From Streptomyces sp. CA-210063 (GTDB taxonomy: Bacteria > Actinomycetota > Actinomycetes > Streptomycetales > Streptomycetaceae), in NCBI RefSeq assembly GCF_024612015.1, contig NZ_CP102512.1:10168001-10232000 (forward strand): a stretch of 64,000 nt of DNA, in the 5' to 3' direction. Both the position numbers and the translations under genes were made by a program. The first letter of the stretch is position 1, and the number at the start of each line of letters is the position of its first letter. The notes under the pieces were generated by a model, which worked only from the letters and a program-made list of their open reading frames with translations, was not told the DNA's origin and searched no databases. Positions 36,211-44,969 of the stretch are shown one piece after another.

Positions 36211-37323
36211 ATGCAGACGGAGCTGAGCAACAAACTCGGAGTCCAGTACGCCGTCTTCGGCTTCACGCCGTTCCCCGCCGTCGCCGCGGCCATCAGCCGG
36301 GCCGGCGGTTTCGGGGTGCTCGGCGCGGTCCGCTACACGGCCCCCGACGACCTCAAGCGCGACCTCGACTGGATCGAGGCCCACGTCGACGGCAAGCCGT
36401 ACGGCCTGGACGTCGTCATGCCGGCCAAGAAGGTCGAGGGCGTGACGGAGGCCGACGTCGAGGCGATGATCCCGGAGGGGCACCGCCAGTTCGTGCAGGA
36501 GACCCTGGCCAAGTACGGCGTGCCCGAGCTCGCCGAGGGGGAGGCCTCCGGCTGGCGCATCACCGGCTGGATGGAACAGGTCGCCCGCAACCAGCTGGAC
36601 GTCGCCTTCGACTACCCGATCAAGCTGCTCGCCAACGCGCTCGGCTCGCCACCGGCCGACGTCATCGACCGCGCCCACGAACAGGACGTCCTCGTCGCCG
36701 CGCTCGCCGGCAGCGCCCGGCACGCCCGCAAGCACGCCGACGCGGGCATCGACATCGTCGTCGCCCAGGGCTACGAGGCCGGCGGGCACACCGGCGAGAT
36801 CGCCTCCATGGTGCTCACGCCCGAAGTCGTCGACGCCGTCGCCCCGTTGCCCGTCCTCGCCGCCGGCGGCATCGGCAGCGGACAGCAGGTGGCCGCCGCC
36901 CTCGCGCTCGGTGCCCAGGGCGTCTGGCTCGGTTCGCTCTGGCTGACCACCACCGAGGCCGAACTGCCCTCACCTCGGCTGATCGAGAAGCTGCTCGCCG
37001 CAGGCTCCGGCGACACCGTCCGCTCCCGCGCCCTCACCGGCAAACCCGCACGCCAGCTCCGTACCGAGTGGACCGACGCGTGGGACGACCCGGCCGGCCC
37101 CGGCGCCCTCCCCATGCCGCTGCAGGGCCTGCTCGTCGCCGAGGCGGTCTCGCGGATCCAGAAGTACGAGGTGGAGCCGCTGCTCGGCACTCCGGTCGGG
37201 CAGATCGTCGGCCGGATGAACAGCGAACGCAGCGTCCAGGCCGTCTTCGACGACCTGACCCGCGGCTTCGAGAAGGCCGTGGACCACCTCAACCGGATCG
37301 CCGGAAGGAGCGAGGGACCGTGA
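36211..37323 (+). CDS. Nitronate monooxygenase-like flavoprotein
   Basis: A 370-residue FMN-binding TIM-barrel protein of the nitronate monooxygenase/2-nitropropane dioxygenase family. It has PFPAVAAAISRAGGFGVLGA at the N-terminus, the flavin-phosphate region DIVVAQGYEAGGHTGEI with VLAAGGIGSGQQVAAALALG, and GAQGVWLGSLWLTTTEAE. In fatty-acid and steroid catabolic clusters such proteins are common, and their true substrate is often not a nitronate. The next gene starts within the stop codon (GTGA at 37320), so the two are translationally coupled. A TCTGAC/TCAGA palindrome lies just upstream and probably controls the operon. Confidence 0.92.
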   Translation: MQTELSNKLGVQYAVFGFTPFPAVAAAISRAGGFGVLGAVRYTAPDDLKRDLDWIEAHVDGKPYGLDVVMPAKKVEGVTEADVEAMIPEGHRQFVQETLAKYGVPELAEGEASGWRITGWMEQVARNQLDVAFDYPIKLLANALGSPPADVIDRAHEQDVLVAALAGSARHARKHADAGIDIVVAQGYEAGGHTGEIASMVLTPEVVDAVAPLPVLAAGGIGSGQQVAAALALGAQGVWLGSLWLTTTEAELPSPRLIEKLLAAGSGDTVRSRALTGKPARQLRTEWTDAWDDPAGPGALPMPLQGLLVAEAVSRIQKYEVEPLLGTPVGQIVGRMNSERSVQAVFDDLTRGFEKAVDHLNRIAGRSEGP

Positions 37324-38915
37324 GCCAAGCCCGCCGAGGTCAAGCCCCCCAAGGTCAAGCCCCCCAAGGCCAAGCCCCCCAGGGCTTCTGGGCCCAGGCC
37401 ACCGCCGACCCCGACCGCACGGTGCTCATCGCTCCGGACGGGGCGGAATGGACCGCCGGGCGCCTGCACGCCGCGGCCAACCGGCTGGTGCACGGCCTGC
37501 GCGCGGCCGGACTCGAACGCGGTGACGCCTTCGCGGTCGTCCTGCCCAACGGCGTCGAGTTCTTCACCGCCTACCTCGCCGCCACCCAGGCCGGTTTCTA
37601 CCTCGTCCCCGTCAACCACCACCTCGTGGGCCCCGAGATCGCCTGGATCGTCTCCGACTCCGGCGCCAAGGTGCTCATCGCCCACGAACGCTTCACCGAC
37701 GCCGCACGCAACGCCGCCGACGAGGCGAAGCTCCCCGAGAGCCACCGGTACGCGGTCGGTACGGTCGCGGGCTTCCGCCCGTACGCCGAACTCCTCGACG
37801 GACAGCCCGAGTCGGCGCCCGCGGACCGCACCCTGGGCTGGGTCATGAACTACACCTCGGGCACCACCGGCCGCCCCCGGGGCATCCGCCGACCGCTGCC
37901 CGGCAAGCTCCCCGAGGAGTCCTACCTCGGCGGCTTCCTCGGCATCTTCGGCATCAGGCCGTTCGACGACAACGTGCACCTGGTGTGCTCACCGCTCTAC
38001 CACACGGCCGTCCTGCAGTTCGCGGGCGCGTCCCTGCACATCGGGCACCGCCTCGTCCTCATGGACAAGTGGACGCCCGAGGAGATGCTCCGCGTCATCG
38101 ACGCCCACGACTGCACCCACACCCATATGGTCCCCACCCAGTTCCACCGGCTCCTCGCCCTCCCCGAGGAGGTGCGCGCCCGCTACGACGTGTCGTCCAT
38201 GCGGCACGCCATCCACGGGGCCGCGCCCTGCCCGGACCATGTGAAACGGGCCATGATCGAGTGGTGGGGCGAATGCGTCGAGGAGTACTACGCGGCCAGC
38301 GAGGGCGGCGGCGCCTTCGCCACCGCCGAGGACTGGCTGAAGAAGCCCGGCACCGTCGGCAAGGCCTGGCCCATCAGTGAACTCGCGGTCTTCGACGACG
38401 ACGGGAACCGGCTGCCATCCGGCGAACTCGGCACCGTCTACATGAAGATGAGCACCGGCGGCTTCTCCTACCACAAGGACGAGGGCAAGACGCGGAAGAA
38501 CCGCATCGGCGACTTCTTCACCGTCGGCGACCTCGGCCTCATCGACGAGGACGGCTATCTCTTCCTCCGCGACCGCAAGATCGACCTCATCATCTCCGGC
38601 GGGGTCAACATCTACCCCGCCGAGATCGAGGCCGCCCTCCTCACCCACCCCGCCGTCGCCGACGCCGCCGCCTTCGGCATCCCGCACGACGACTGGGGCG
38701 AGCAGGTCAAGGCCGTCGTCGAACCCGCCCCCGGGTTCACGCCGGGGCCGGTGCTCGCCGAGGAGATCCTCGCCCACTGCGCCCGACAACTCGCCGGGTA
38801 CAAGCGCCCGAAGAGCGTCGACTTCACCGAGGCGATGCCCCGCGACCCGAACGGCAAGCTCTACAAACGGCGGTTGCGGGAGCCGTACTGGGAGGGCCGG
38901 GAGAAGACCCTCTGA
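37320..38915 (+). CDS. AMP-forming acyl-CoA synthetase (FadD-like)
   Basis: A 531-residue acyl-CoA ligase. The P-loop region is MNYTSGTTGRPRGIRRPLPG. Further motifs are EYYAASEGGG (A5), GDFFTVGDLGLIDEDGYLFL (A7), RKIDLIISGGVNIYPAEIEA (A8) and PRDPNGKLYKRRLREPYW, with the catalytic Lys (A10). It starts with a GTG overlapping the preceding stop. The first 22 residues contain three in-frame copies of GQAPQ, encoded by a 15-nt tandem repeat (37338-37382), and probably do not belong to the fold. The partner gene is a nitronate-monooxygenase-like flavoprotein; together they suggest degradation of an unusual carboxylic acid. Confidence 0.93.
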   Translation: MSQARRGQAPQGQAPQGQAPQGFWAQATADPDRTVLIAPDGAEWTAGRLHAAANRLVHGLRAAGLERGDAFAVVLPNGVEFFTAYLAATQAGFYLVPVNHHLVGPEIAWIVSDSGAKVLIAHERFTDAARNAADEAKLPESHRYAVGTVAGFRPYAELLDGQPESAPADRTLGWVMNYTSGTTGRPRGIRRPLPGKLPEESYLGGFLGIFGIRPFDDNVHLVCSPLYHTAVLQFAGASLHIGHRLVLMDKWTPEEMLRVIDAHDCTHTHMVPTQFHRLLALPEEVRARYDVSSMRHAIHGAAPCPDHVKRAMIEWWGECVEEYYAASEGGGAFATAEDWLKKPGTVGKAWPISELAVFDDDGNRLPSGELGTVYMKMSTGGFSYHKDEGKTRKNRIGDFFTVGDLGLIDEDGYLFLRDRKIDLIISGGVNIYPAEIEAALLTHPAVADAAAFGIPHDDWGEQVKAVVEPAPGFTPGPVLAEEILAHCARQLAGYKRPKSVDFTEAMPRDPNGKLYKRRLREPYWEGREKTL

Positions 38916-38966
38916 GGATGCCGTCGCACGCACACGTGGCCTACGGGTCTCCGTCGCGCGCGAGCG

Positions 38967-39785
38967 TCATGGCTTGCGCGCGACTCCGCCCACCGCGATC
39001 ACCTCGCCGGAGCCGCCGCCGGACGCCGCCGGGTCCGGCCGCCAGTCGTTCAGCGGCACCACTCCCGGCGCCAACAGCTCCAAGCCCTCGAAGAAACCGG
39101 CGAGTTCGGCCGGGCCGCGCAGGTGGTAGGGGACCGCGCCGCTCTCGTTGTAGAGACGCGTGGCCTCGGCGTTCGCCTCGTTCGTGTCGACGCTGTCGTT
39201 GAACGCGAACCAGCTCCCGGGCGGCAGGGCGGCCATCAGGGTGCCGACGATGGCACGCGCCTCGGTGTAGTCGGCGATGTGCCCGCTGACCTGCATCAGC
39301 GTCAGCGCGACCGGCTGGGAGAGGTCCAGCGTCCTGGCCGCCTCGCGCAGCACGGCCTCGGGGTCGTGCAGATCGGCGTCGATGTAGTCGGTCGCCCCCT
39401 GGGCGGTGCTGGTGAGCAGCGCCCGCGCATGGGTCAGGACCAGCGGGTCGTTGTCCACGTAGACGACCCGCGCGTCCGGGGCCACCCGCTGCGCGATCTC
39501 GTGCGTGTTGTCCGCCGTCGGCAGACCGGTACCGATGTCGAGGAACTGGCGTACCCCCGCTTCACCCGCGAGGTAGGTCACCGCCCGGCCGAGGAAGGCC
39601 CGAGAGTCGCGGGCGAGATCGGTGATACCGGGGAACACGGCGCGGAAGGCGTCGCCCGCCGCGTGGTCGACCGGGTAGTTGTCCTTGCCGCCCAGCCAGT
39701 AGTTCCAGATACGGGCCGAGTGCGGCACCGTGGTGTCGATCTTGGCGATCGCATCCGTCTCCGGACGTAACGAGTCCTGCGCCAC
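38967..39785 (-). CDS. DUF574-family SAM-dependent methyltransferase
   Basis: A 272-residue methyltransferase of the large Streptomyces-expanded DUF574 (Methyltransf_19) family. The family start is ARIWNYWLGGKDNYPVDHAA. The SAM motif is VRQFLDIGTGLPTADNTHEI, then VVYVDNDPLVLTHARALL and ADLHDPEAVL, ending with YHLRGPAELAGFFEGLELL. The substrate is unknown, though some members methylate small metabolites. GTG at 39785 has AGGAGG seven bases upstream. It lies on the opposite strand to the surrounding catabolic genes and has its own terminator-bounded unit. Confidence 0.93.
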   Translation of the reverse strand: MAQDSLRPETDAIAKIDTTVPHSARIWNYWLGGKDNYPVDHAAGDAFRAVFPGITDLARDSRAFLGRAVTYLAGEAGVRQFLDIGTGLPTADNTHEIAQRVAPDARVVYVDNDPLVLTHARALLTSTAQGATDYIDADLHDPEAVLREAARTLDLSQPVALTLMQVSGHIADYTEARAIVGTLMAALPPGSWFAFNDSVDTNEANAEATRLYNESGAVPYHLRGPAELAGFFEGLELLAPGVVPLNDWRPDPAASGGGSGEVIAVGGVARKP

Positions 39786-39825
39786 CGGGCGGCCTCCTCA
39801 TGAGGAACGGGTTATGCCAAGGGCA

Positions 39826-39853
39826 TGGTGCCGCCCCGAGCGGGACGGCACCA
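39826..39853 (-). terminator. Terminator downstream of the acylase gene
   Basis: TGGTGCCG and CGGCACCA pair, with a second inner stem CCCG/CGGG. The hairpin lies just past the stop of the minus-strand penicillin-acylase-like gene. Confidence 0.6.
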
Positions 39854-39863
39854 CCCCCTTCGC

Positions 39864-42278
39864 TCACTCGCCGACGCGGACCACCTTCAGTTTCGGCGAG
39901 GACAGGATGTCCTTCTCACAGAACCGCGATGTCACCCACTTCTCCGCCGAGAACAGCCGCGTCTGGTCGAGATGGTGCGGCGAGTTCGGGTTGGAGGACT
40001 GCGAGTACGTCAGCAGAGTGCGGGCCACCGGGCAGCGGCCGCCGTCCCAGCCGACCGCCTGGATGTGGCTGGAGCCGAACGGCACCTCCTTGTAGCCGCC
40101 GCTCGTCGCGTTCCACGTCGGCTCGATCACGTTCCACACCCCGAGTCGCCCCGCGCCGCCCGGTATCGGAATGCGCTCGCCGCCGCGGACCACGAACTGG
40201 TGGTCGCCGAGCTTCGCGTCCAGCGGGATGCCCGCGGCCCGCAGTTCCGTCACCGTGTCGGCGAGGGCCGTGGCGAAGCCGGGTACGTCCGGGTTGAACG
40301 TGCGGGGTGTACGGACCGGGTCGGCCGCCGAGAACGGCACCTTCCACAGCTGGGGCGAGGCCGGCAGCTTCCGCCAGAACCGGTCGAACAGGAGCGCACC
40401 CCGGCTGCCGGTGTCCATGGTGCGGTCCCAGGCCTCGATCACCCCGCAGGCCTCGGAGACGTCGACGGCCTTGCCGTCGCTGCCCGTCGCCGTGCCGCCG
40501 GGCAGCGCGGCACACGCCTTCGCCACGTCCGCAGCCGCGAGATCACCGGCCGGCACGCGGTTCGCGAGCTGTTGCCGCTGCAGGTCCCGTACGGTCAGAC
40601 CGCCCTTCTCGGCCATCGCCGCCACGTCCTCGATCGCGCCCCGGGTACGCAGCCCGGCCTGGGTGCCGACCGGGCCGAAGATCCGCTCGTAGCCGGTGAT
40701 CGGCCGATCGGCGTTGGCCAGCCACGCGGAGTCGTTCGAGTTCTCCACATACGGGGTGTTCCGAAGCGTCGGCATCCGGGAGGGGCCGAAGATCCCCGAC
40801 TGCACGGCGTCCTCGTCACGGCCGAGGGCGCAGTCGCCGCGCGAGCCGTCGAGGACCGCGACCCCCGACACCGGGTACGTGGTCCTGCCGAACGCCGTCG
40901 AGCAGCGCTCCACCAGGTCGTCGGTGATACGGGGCAGCACCTGCGACTGGGTGAAGAGGGTGTGCCCCGCGCGGTCGGCGGCGACGGTGTTCACCCAGGG
41001 AAGCCCCTGATGCTTGGCGAGGGAGCCGAGGACGTCGTCCGTGCTCCGCGCCTTGCCGAAGCCGAGGGAGGTGTCGGGGAAGCGCAGGTTCGCGGCGTTG
41101 GGATCGTTGAGGGCGTACGCCGTCGTGGAGGTCCACGGCAGCGGGGTCTGTGAGTTGATCGCGTTGACGACCGGGCCGTAGCGGGTCCACCACTGGGTGC
41201 GGGTCACCGGGGCGCCGTCCTTGACCGCGACGGTCACGGTCCGCTTCGTCATCCTCTCCGGCTCGCCGTCCACCAGGTACGTCGTCGGGTCGGCCGGATC
41301 CAGGGTCAGTTCGTGGAAGTTGGCCGGGATGCCGGTGGAGACGGTGTGGCTCCACGCCACGTCGGCGTTGAAGCCGATGGAGATCGTGGGCATGCCGAGC
41401 AGGGAGCCCCCGGAGACGTTGAGTTCGCCGGGGATCGTCTGCTGCGACTGCCAGAAGCGGCGCCCGCCCTGCCACGGGTAGTGCGGGTTGCCGAGCAGCA
41501 GACCTCGCCCGTTCGCCGTGGTGTCGCCGCGGAAGGCGACCGCGTTCGAGCCCATGTCTCCGGTGCCCCACACGTCGTCCGCCGCTCCGGCGACGGCCTT
41601 CGCACTGGGCGCGCGCGAGGCGGGAGAACCGGAGCCGGTGACCGCCCCGGCCGGCGGCTGCGCGGTCGTGATCGCGTCCACGAGGCGACCCTCACCGGAG
41701 ATCCCGGCGATGGCGAGGCCACGGGCGGCCACATCGACTTCGGTGACCGGCTGGACCCAGGAGGCGCCCTCGCAGGCGGGGTCGGTGATCTCGTTCTGCT
41801 TCAGCCAGGCGTTGTAGCCCGCCGCCCAGCCGCGCATCATGTCCCGGACCTCGCGGCTCGGGCCCTCGGGAGCGGGCTGGGTGAGCGCCTTCTCCACGGT
41901 GCGGGTCTCTCGGACGCCACGGAAGTACAGGTCGCTGCTGAGGTTGCTGCGTCCTCCGGAGAGCGAACCGTCGGTGGTGCCGTCGGCGCCGAACCAGCGG
42001 GAGCGTTCGCCGCGCAGCGTCACGAAGCCGTCGGCGAGGACACAGACCTGGTCGGCGGCCTGCGCCCAGCCCTCGCCGAAGCCGATACCTGCGTGGTCCT
42101 TCGCGACGATGTGCGGAATGCCGTACTCGGTGTAGCGGATCACGGCGGACAGACCACCGTGGGACGGGCGTTGCCCACTGGCCCGGTCACCATCGGCGGC
42201 GGTGGCCGACGGCAGTACGGCCGAGGCGGTGAACAGGGCCACGGCCGAGACCACGAGCTGTCTCAGACGGGTGCGCAT
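39864..42278 (-). CDS. Secreted penicillin-acylase family / AHL acylase-like Ntn hydrolase
   Basis: An 804-residue secreted Ntn-hydrolase precursor. The signal peptide (RQLVVSAVALFTASAVLPSA) covers about residues 1-28. The small subunit starts with VIRYTEYGIPHIVAKDHAGI. The autocleavage site is G243-S244 in GTGDMGSNAVAFRGD, where the freed Ser becomes the nucleophile. Further conserved segments are GLLLGNPHYPWQG, FNADVAWSHTVSTG and RYGPVVN. The length equals that which I recall for the Streptomyces AhlM acyl-homoserine-lactone acylase. Relatives deacylate AHLs, penicillins, aculeacin or capsaicin, and specificity cannot be assigned by eye. GGGAGG precedes the ATG at 42278. Confidence 0.92.
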   Translation of the reverse strand: MRTRLRQLVVSAVALFTASAVLPSATAADGDRASGQRPSHGGLSAVIRYTEYGIPHIVAKDHAGIGFGEGWAQAADQVCVLADGFVTLRGERSRWFGADGTTDGSLSGGRSNLSSDLYFRGVRETRTVEKALTQPAPEGPSREVRDMMRGWAAGYNAWLKQNEITDPACEGASWVQPVTEVDVAARGLAIAGISGEGRLVDAITTAQPPAGAVTGSGSPASRAPSAKAVAGAADDVWGTGDMGSNAVAFRGDTTANGRGLLLGNPHYPWQGGRRFWQSQQTIPGELNVSGGSLLGMPTISIGFNADVAWSHTVSTGIPANFHELTLDPADPTTYLVDGEPERMTKRTVTVAVKDGAPVTRTQWWTRYGPVVNAINSQTPLPWTSTTAYALNDPNAANLRFPDTSLGFGKARSTDDVLGSLAKHQGLPWVNTVAADRAGHTLFTQSQVLPRITDDLVERCSTAFGRTTYPVSGVAVLDGSRGDCALGRDEDAVQSGIFGPSRMPTLRNTPYVENSNDSAWLANADRPITGYERIFGPVGTQAGLRTRGAIEDVAAMAEKGGLTVRDLQRQQLANRVPAGDLAAADVAKACAALPGGTATGSDGKAVDVSEACGVIEAWDRTMDTGSRGALLFDRFWRKLPASPQLWKVPFSAADPVRTPRTFNPDVPGFATALADTVTELRAAGIPLDAKLGDHQFVVRGGERIPIPGGAGRLGVWNVIEPTWNATSGGYKEVPFGSSHIQAVGWDGGRCPVARTLLTYSQSSNPNSPHHLDQTRLFSAEKWVTSRFCEKDILSSPKLKVVRVGE

Positions 42279-42345
42279 GGAGCCTCCCAACGTCATTGAG
42301 GGAAGGGACGGTTGAGCATGTCTGTGCGTATGTGCGTAATCCATA

Positions 42346-42370
42346 CGTGTGATCGATACATGTGATCGAT
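42346..42370. repeat. Direct repeat TGTGATCGAT with 13-bp period in divergent promoter region
   Basis: TGTGATCGAT occurs at 42348-42357 and 42361-42370. It lies between the divergent acylase and acyl-CoA synthetase genes. It may be a regulatory half-site pair; no regulator is adjacent. Confidence 0.4.
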
Positions 42371-42521
42371 CTTCCCTCTGATTGACTCGCGCCCCAGGGG
42401 CCGAAGTTGAGCCACTTCACGCCATGCGTGCCCGATTCCGGCCATATGGGTGGTGTGCTTGACCTCGCTCGCGCGACGGACCGAGGATCGCGTCAGAACC
42501 GTGGACGAAGGAGCAGGAATC

Positions 42522-44021
42522 ATGACGGCTGGTCGCAGCGTGACGGTCGACGGAACGTTGCGGCGCAGCGCCCGGCGGACCCCCGCCCGCGTCGCGATCC
42601 ACTACGGCGAACGGTCCTGGACCTACGCCGAGCTGGACGACGCCGTCTCCCGCGCCGCCCGAGCCCTGCGCGACACCGGACTCCGGCCGGGCGACCGGGT
42701 CGCCGCCTACGGCCACAACTCGGACGCCTACCTGATCGCCTTCCTGGCCGCCGCCCGCGCCGGCCTGGTCCACGTACCGGTCAACCAGAACCTCACCGGC
42801 GACGACCTGTCGTACCTCCTCGACCAGTCCGGCAGCACCCTCGTCCTGACCGACCCGGACCTCGCCGGGAACCTCCCCGAAGGCACCCGCACCCTGCCGC
42901 TGCGGGACGCCGACGACTCACTCCTCGCGCGACTCGCCGACACGGAGCCGTACGACGGTGAGGAACCCCGCGCCGAGGACCTCGCCCAGCTCCTCTACAC
43001 CTCCGGCACCACCGCGCTGCCCAAGGGCGCGATGATGACGCACCGCGCCCTGGTCCACGCATACCTCAGCGCGATCACCGCCCTCGACCTCCAGGCGGGC
43101 GACCTGCCCGTGCACTCCCTGCCGCTCTACCACTCCGCGCAGATGCACGTCTTCCTGGTGCCGTACCTCGCGGTCGGCGCCACGAACACCATCCTCGACG
43201 CACCCGACGGCGACCGGATCCTCGACCTCGTGGAGGAGGGCCGCGCCGACAGCCTCTTCGCCCCGCCCACGGTGTGGATCGCCCTCGCGGGCCGCCCCGA
43301 CTTCGAGACCCGCGACCTCAGCGGCCTCCGCAAGGCCTACTACGGGGCGTCGATCATGCCGGTGCCCGTCCTCGAACGGCTCAAGGAGCGCCTGCCCAAG
43401 CTGGCCTTCCACAACTGCTTCGGGCAGAGCGAGATCGGCCCCCTGTCCATGGTCCTCGGCCCGTACGAGCACAAGGGCCGCATGGACTCCTGCGGACGCC
43501 CCGTCATGTTCGTCGAGGCCAGGGTCGTCGACGAGGAGGGCAAGGATGTGCCCGACGGCACTCCCGGCGAGATCGTCTACCAGTCACCGCAACTCTGCGA
43601 GGGCTACTGGGAGAAGCCGGAGGAGACCGCCGAGGCCTTCCGCGACGGCTGGTTCCACTCCGGGGACCTCGCCGTGCGCGACGCCGACGGGTTCTTCACC
43701 GTCGTCGACCGGGTGAAGGACGTCATCAACTCCGGAGGCGTCCTCATCGCCTCACGCCAGGTCGAGGACGCGCTCTACACCCACGACCAGGTCGCCGAGG
43801 TCGCGGTGATCGGCCTGCCCGACGACCACTGGATCGAGGCCGTCACGGCAGTCGTCGTACGCCGGGGAGAAGCCACGGAGGACGAACTCATCGCCCACGC
43901 CTGCGAGAAGCTCCCCCACTTCAAGGCGCCGAAGAAGGTTCTCTTCGTGGACGAGCTGCCGCGCAACGCGAGCGGAAAGATCCTCAAGCGGGAGCTGCGG
44001 GACCGTTTCGCGCAGGCCTGA
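42522..44021 (+). CDS. AMP-forming acyl-CoA synthetase
   Basis: A 499-residue acyl-CoA ligase. Motifs are LLYTSGTTALPKGAMMTHRA (A3), HNCFGQSEIGPLSMVLG (A5), DGWFHSGDLAVRDADGFFTV (A7), RVKDVINSGGVLIASRQVED (A8) and ELPRNASGKILKRELRDRF (A10 with the catalytic Lys). ATG at 42522 follows AAGGAG at eight bases. In A8, VINSGG then VLIASRQ replaces the more common ENIYP, which may indicate a divergent subfamily. An alpha/beta hydrolase gene follows after 62 bp on the same strand. It is one of three distinct acyl-CoA synthetases within 10 kb. Confidence 0.94.
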   Translation: MTAGRSVTVDGTLRRSARRTPARVAIHYGERSWTYAELDDAVSRAARALRDTGLRPGDRVAAYGHNSDAYLIAFLAAARAGLVHVPVNQNLTGDDLSYLLDQSGSTLVLTDPDLAGNLPEGTRTLPLRDADDSLLARLADTEPYDGEEPRAEDLAQLLYTSGTTALPKGAMMTHRALVHAYLSAITALDLQAGDLPVHSLPLYHSAQMHVFLVPYLAVGATNTILDAPDGDRILDLVEEGRADSLFAPPTVWIALAGRPDFETRDLSGLRKAYYGASIMPVPVLERLKERLPKLAFHNCFGQSEIGPLSMVLGPYEHKGRMDSCGRPVMFVEARVVDEEGKDVPDGTPGEIVYQSPQLCEGYWEKPEETAEAFRDGWFHSGDLAVRDADGFFTVVDRVKDVINSGGVLIASRQVEDALYTHDQVAEVAVIGLPDDHWIEAVTAVVVRRGEATEDELIAHACEKLPHFKAPKKVLFVDELPRNASGKILKRELRDRFAQA

Positions 44022-44083
44022 CCCTGTCCTCGCCGGAGCGAATCGCGTTGCGCCGGACGACGCCCGATCAGAGGATCGACGTC

Positions 44084-44923
44084 ATGCCGACCTTCACCGC
44101 CCCCGACGGAACCGAACTCGCCTACCACCTGCGCGGCGAGGGCGCCCCGCTGATCGTCCTCCCCGGCGGAGCCATGCGCGCCTCCGCCTACCTGGGCGAC
44201 CTGGGCGGGCTCACCGCCCACCGCCGCCTGGTCCTGCTGGACCTGCGCGGCACGGGTGACTCCGCGGTGCCGGCCGACCCGTCGACGTACCGCTGCGACC
44301 GGCAGGTCGACGACGTGGAGGCACTCCGCGCCCACCTGGGGATGGAGCGCCTGGACCTGCTCGCCCACTCGGCCGGCGGCAACCTCGCCATGCTCTACGC
44401 GGCCCGCCACCCCGAGCGGGTGTCCCGCCTGGCGCTGATCGCCGCCACCCCCTGGGCGGTGGGCCTGCCGGTGACTGTGGAGGACCGCCTCGCCGCCGCC
44501 CGCCTCCGGAAGGACGAACCGTGGTTCGCCGAGGCGTACCCGGCCTTCGAGGCGGCGTGGACCGGTCAGGGCCCCTTCGACGACGACATGATGCCCTTCT
44601 TCTACGGCCGCTGGGACGACACCACCCGCGCCCACATGGCCGCCGAGGAACAGCAGACCAACGACGAGGCAGCCGCCGTCTACGGCTCCGCCGGCGCCTA
44701 CGACCCGCCCGCCACCCGGGCCGCACTCGCCGAACTGTCCGCCCCGGTCCTGGTTTACGCGGCCGAACTCGACAGCGGCCCGACCCCCGCCCTCGCCCGC
44801 CGCACGGCCGGCCTCTTCCCCGACGCGCGGTTCACGGTCCAGCCCGGCGGCGGCCACTTCCCGTGGCTCGACGACCCGGAGTGGTTCGTACGACGTGTCA
44901 CGGCCTTCCTCGACGGGCACTGA
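44084..44923 (+). CDS. Alpha/beta-fold hydrolase
   Basis: A 279-residue alpha/beta hydrolase. It begins FTAPDGTELAYHLRGEGAPL. The oxyanion region is LPGGAMRASAYLG, the nucleophile Ser lies in LLAHSAGGNLAMLYAARHPE, and the catalytic His in GGGHFPWLDDPEWF. It is of the proline-iminopeptidase/esterase type. The ATG at 44084 has GAGG nine bases upstream. It is 62 bp behind the acyl-CoA synthetase and probably co-transcribed, perhaps releasing the acid that the synthetase activates; this pairing is inference. Confidence 0.9.
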   Translation: MPTFTAPDGTELAYHLRGEGAPLIVLPGGAMRASAYLGDLGGLTAHRRLVLLDLRGTGDSAVPADPSTYRCDRQVDDVEALRAHLGMERLDLLAHSAGGNLAMLYAARHPERVSRLALIAATPWAVGLPVTVEDRLAAARLRKDEPWFAEAYPAFEAAWTGQGPFDDDMMPFFYGRWDDTTRAHMAAEEQQTNDEAAAVYGSAGAYDPPATRAALAELSAPVLVYAAELDSGPTPALARRTAGLFPDARFTVQPGGGHFPWLDDPEWFVRRVTAFLDGH

Positions 44924-44969
44924 CGAGGCTTTCCCGTGAGGGCTCACGCGTCCGCGGGCCCGGTCGGGC

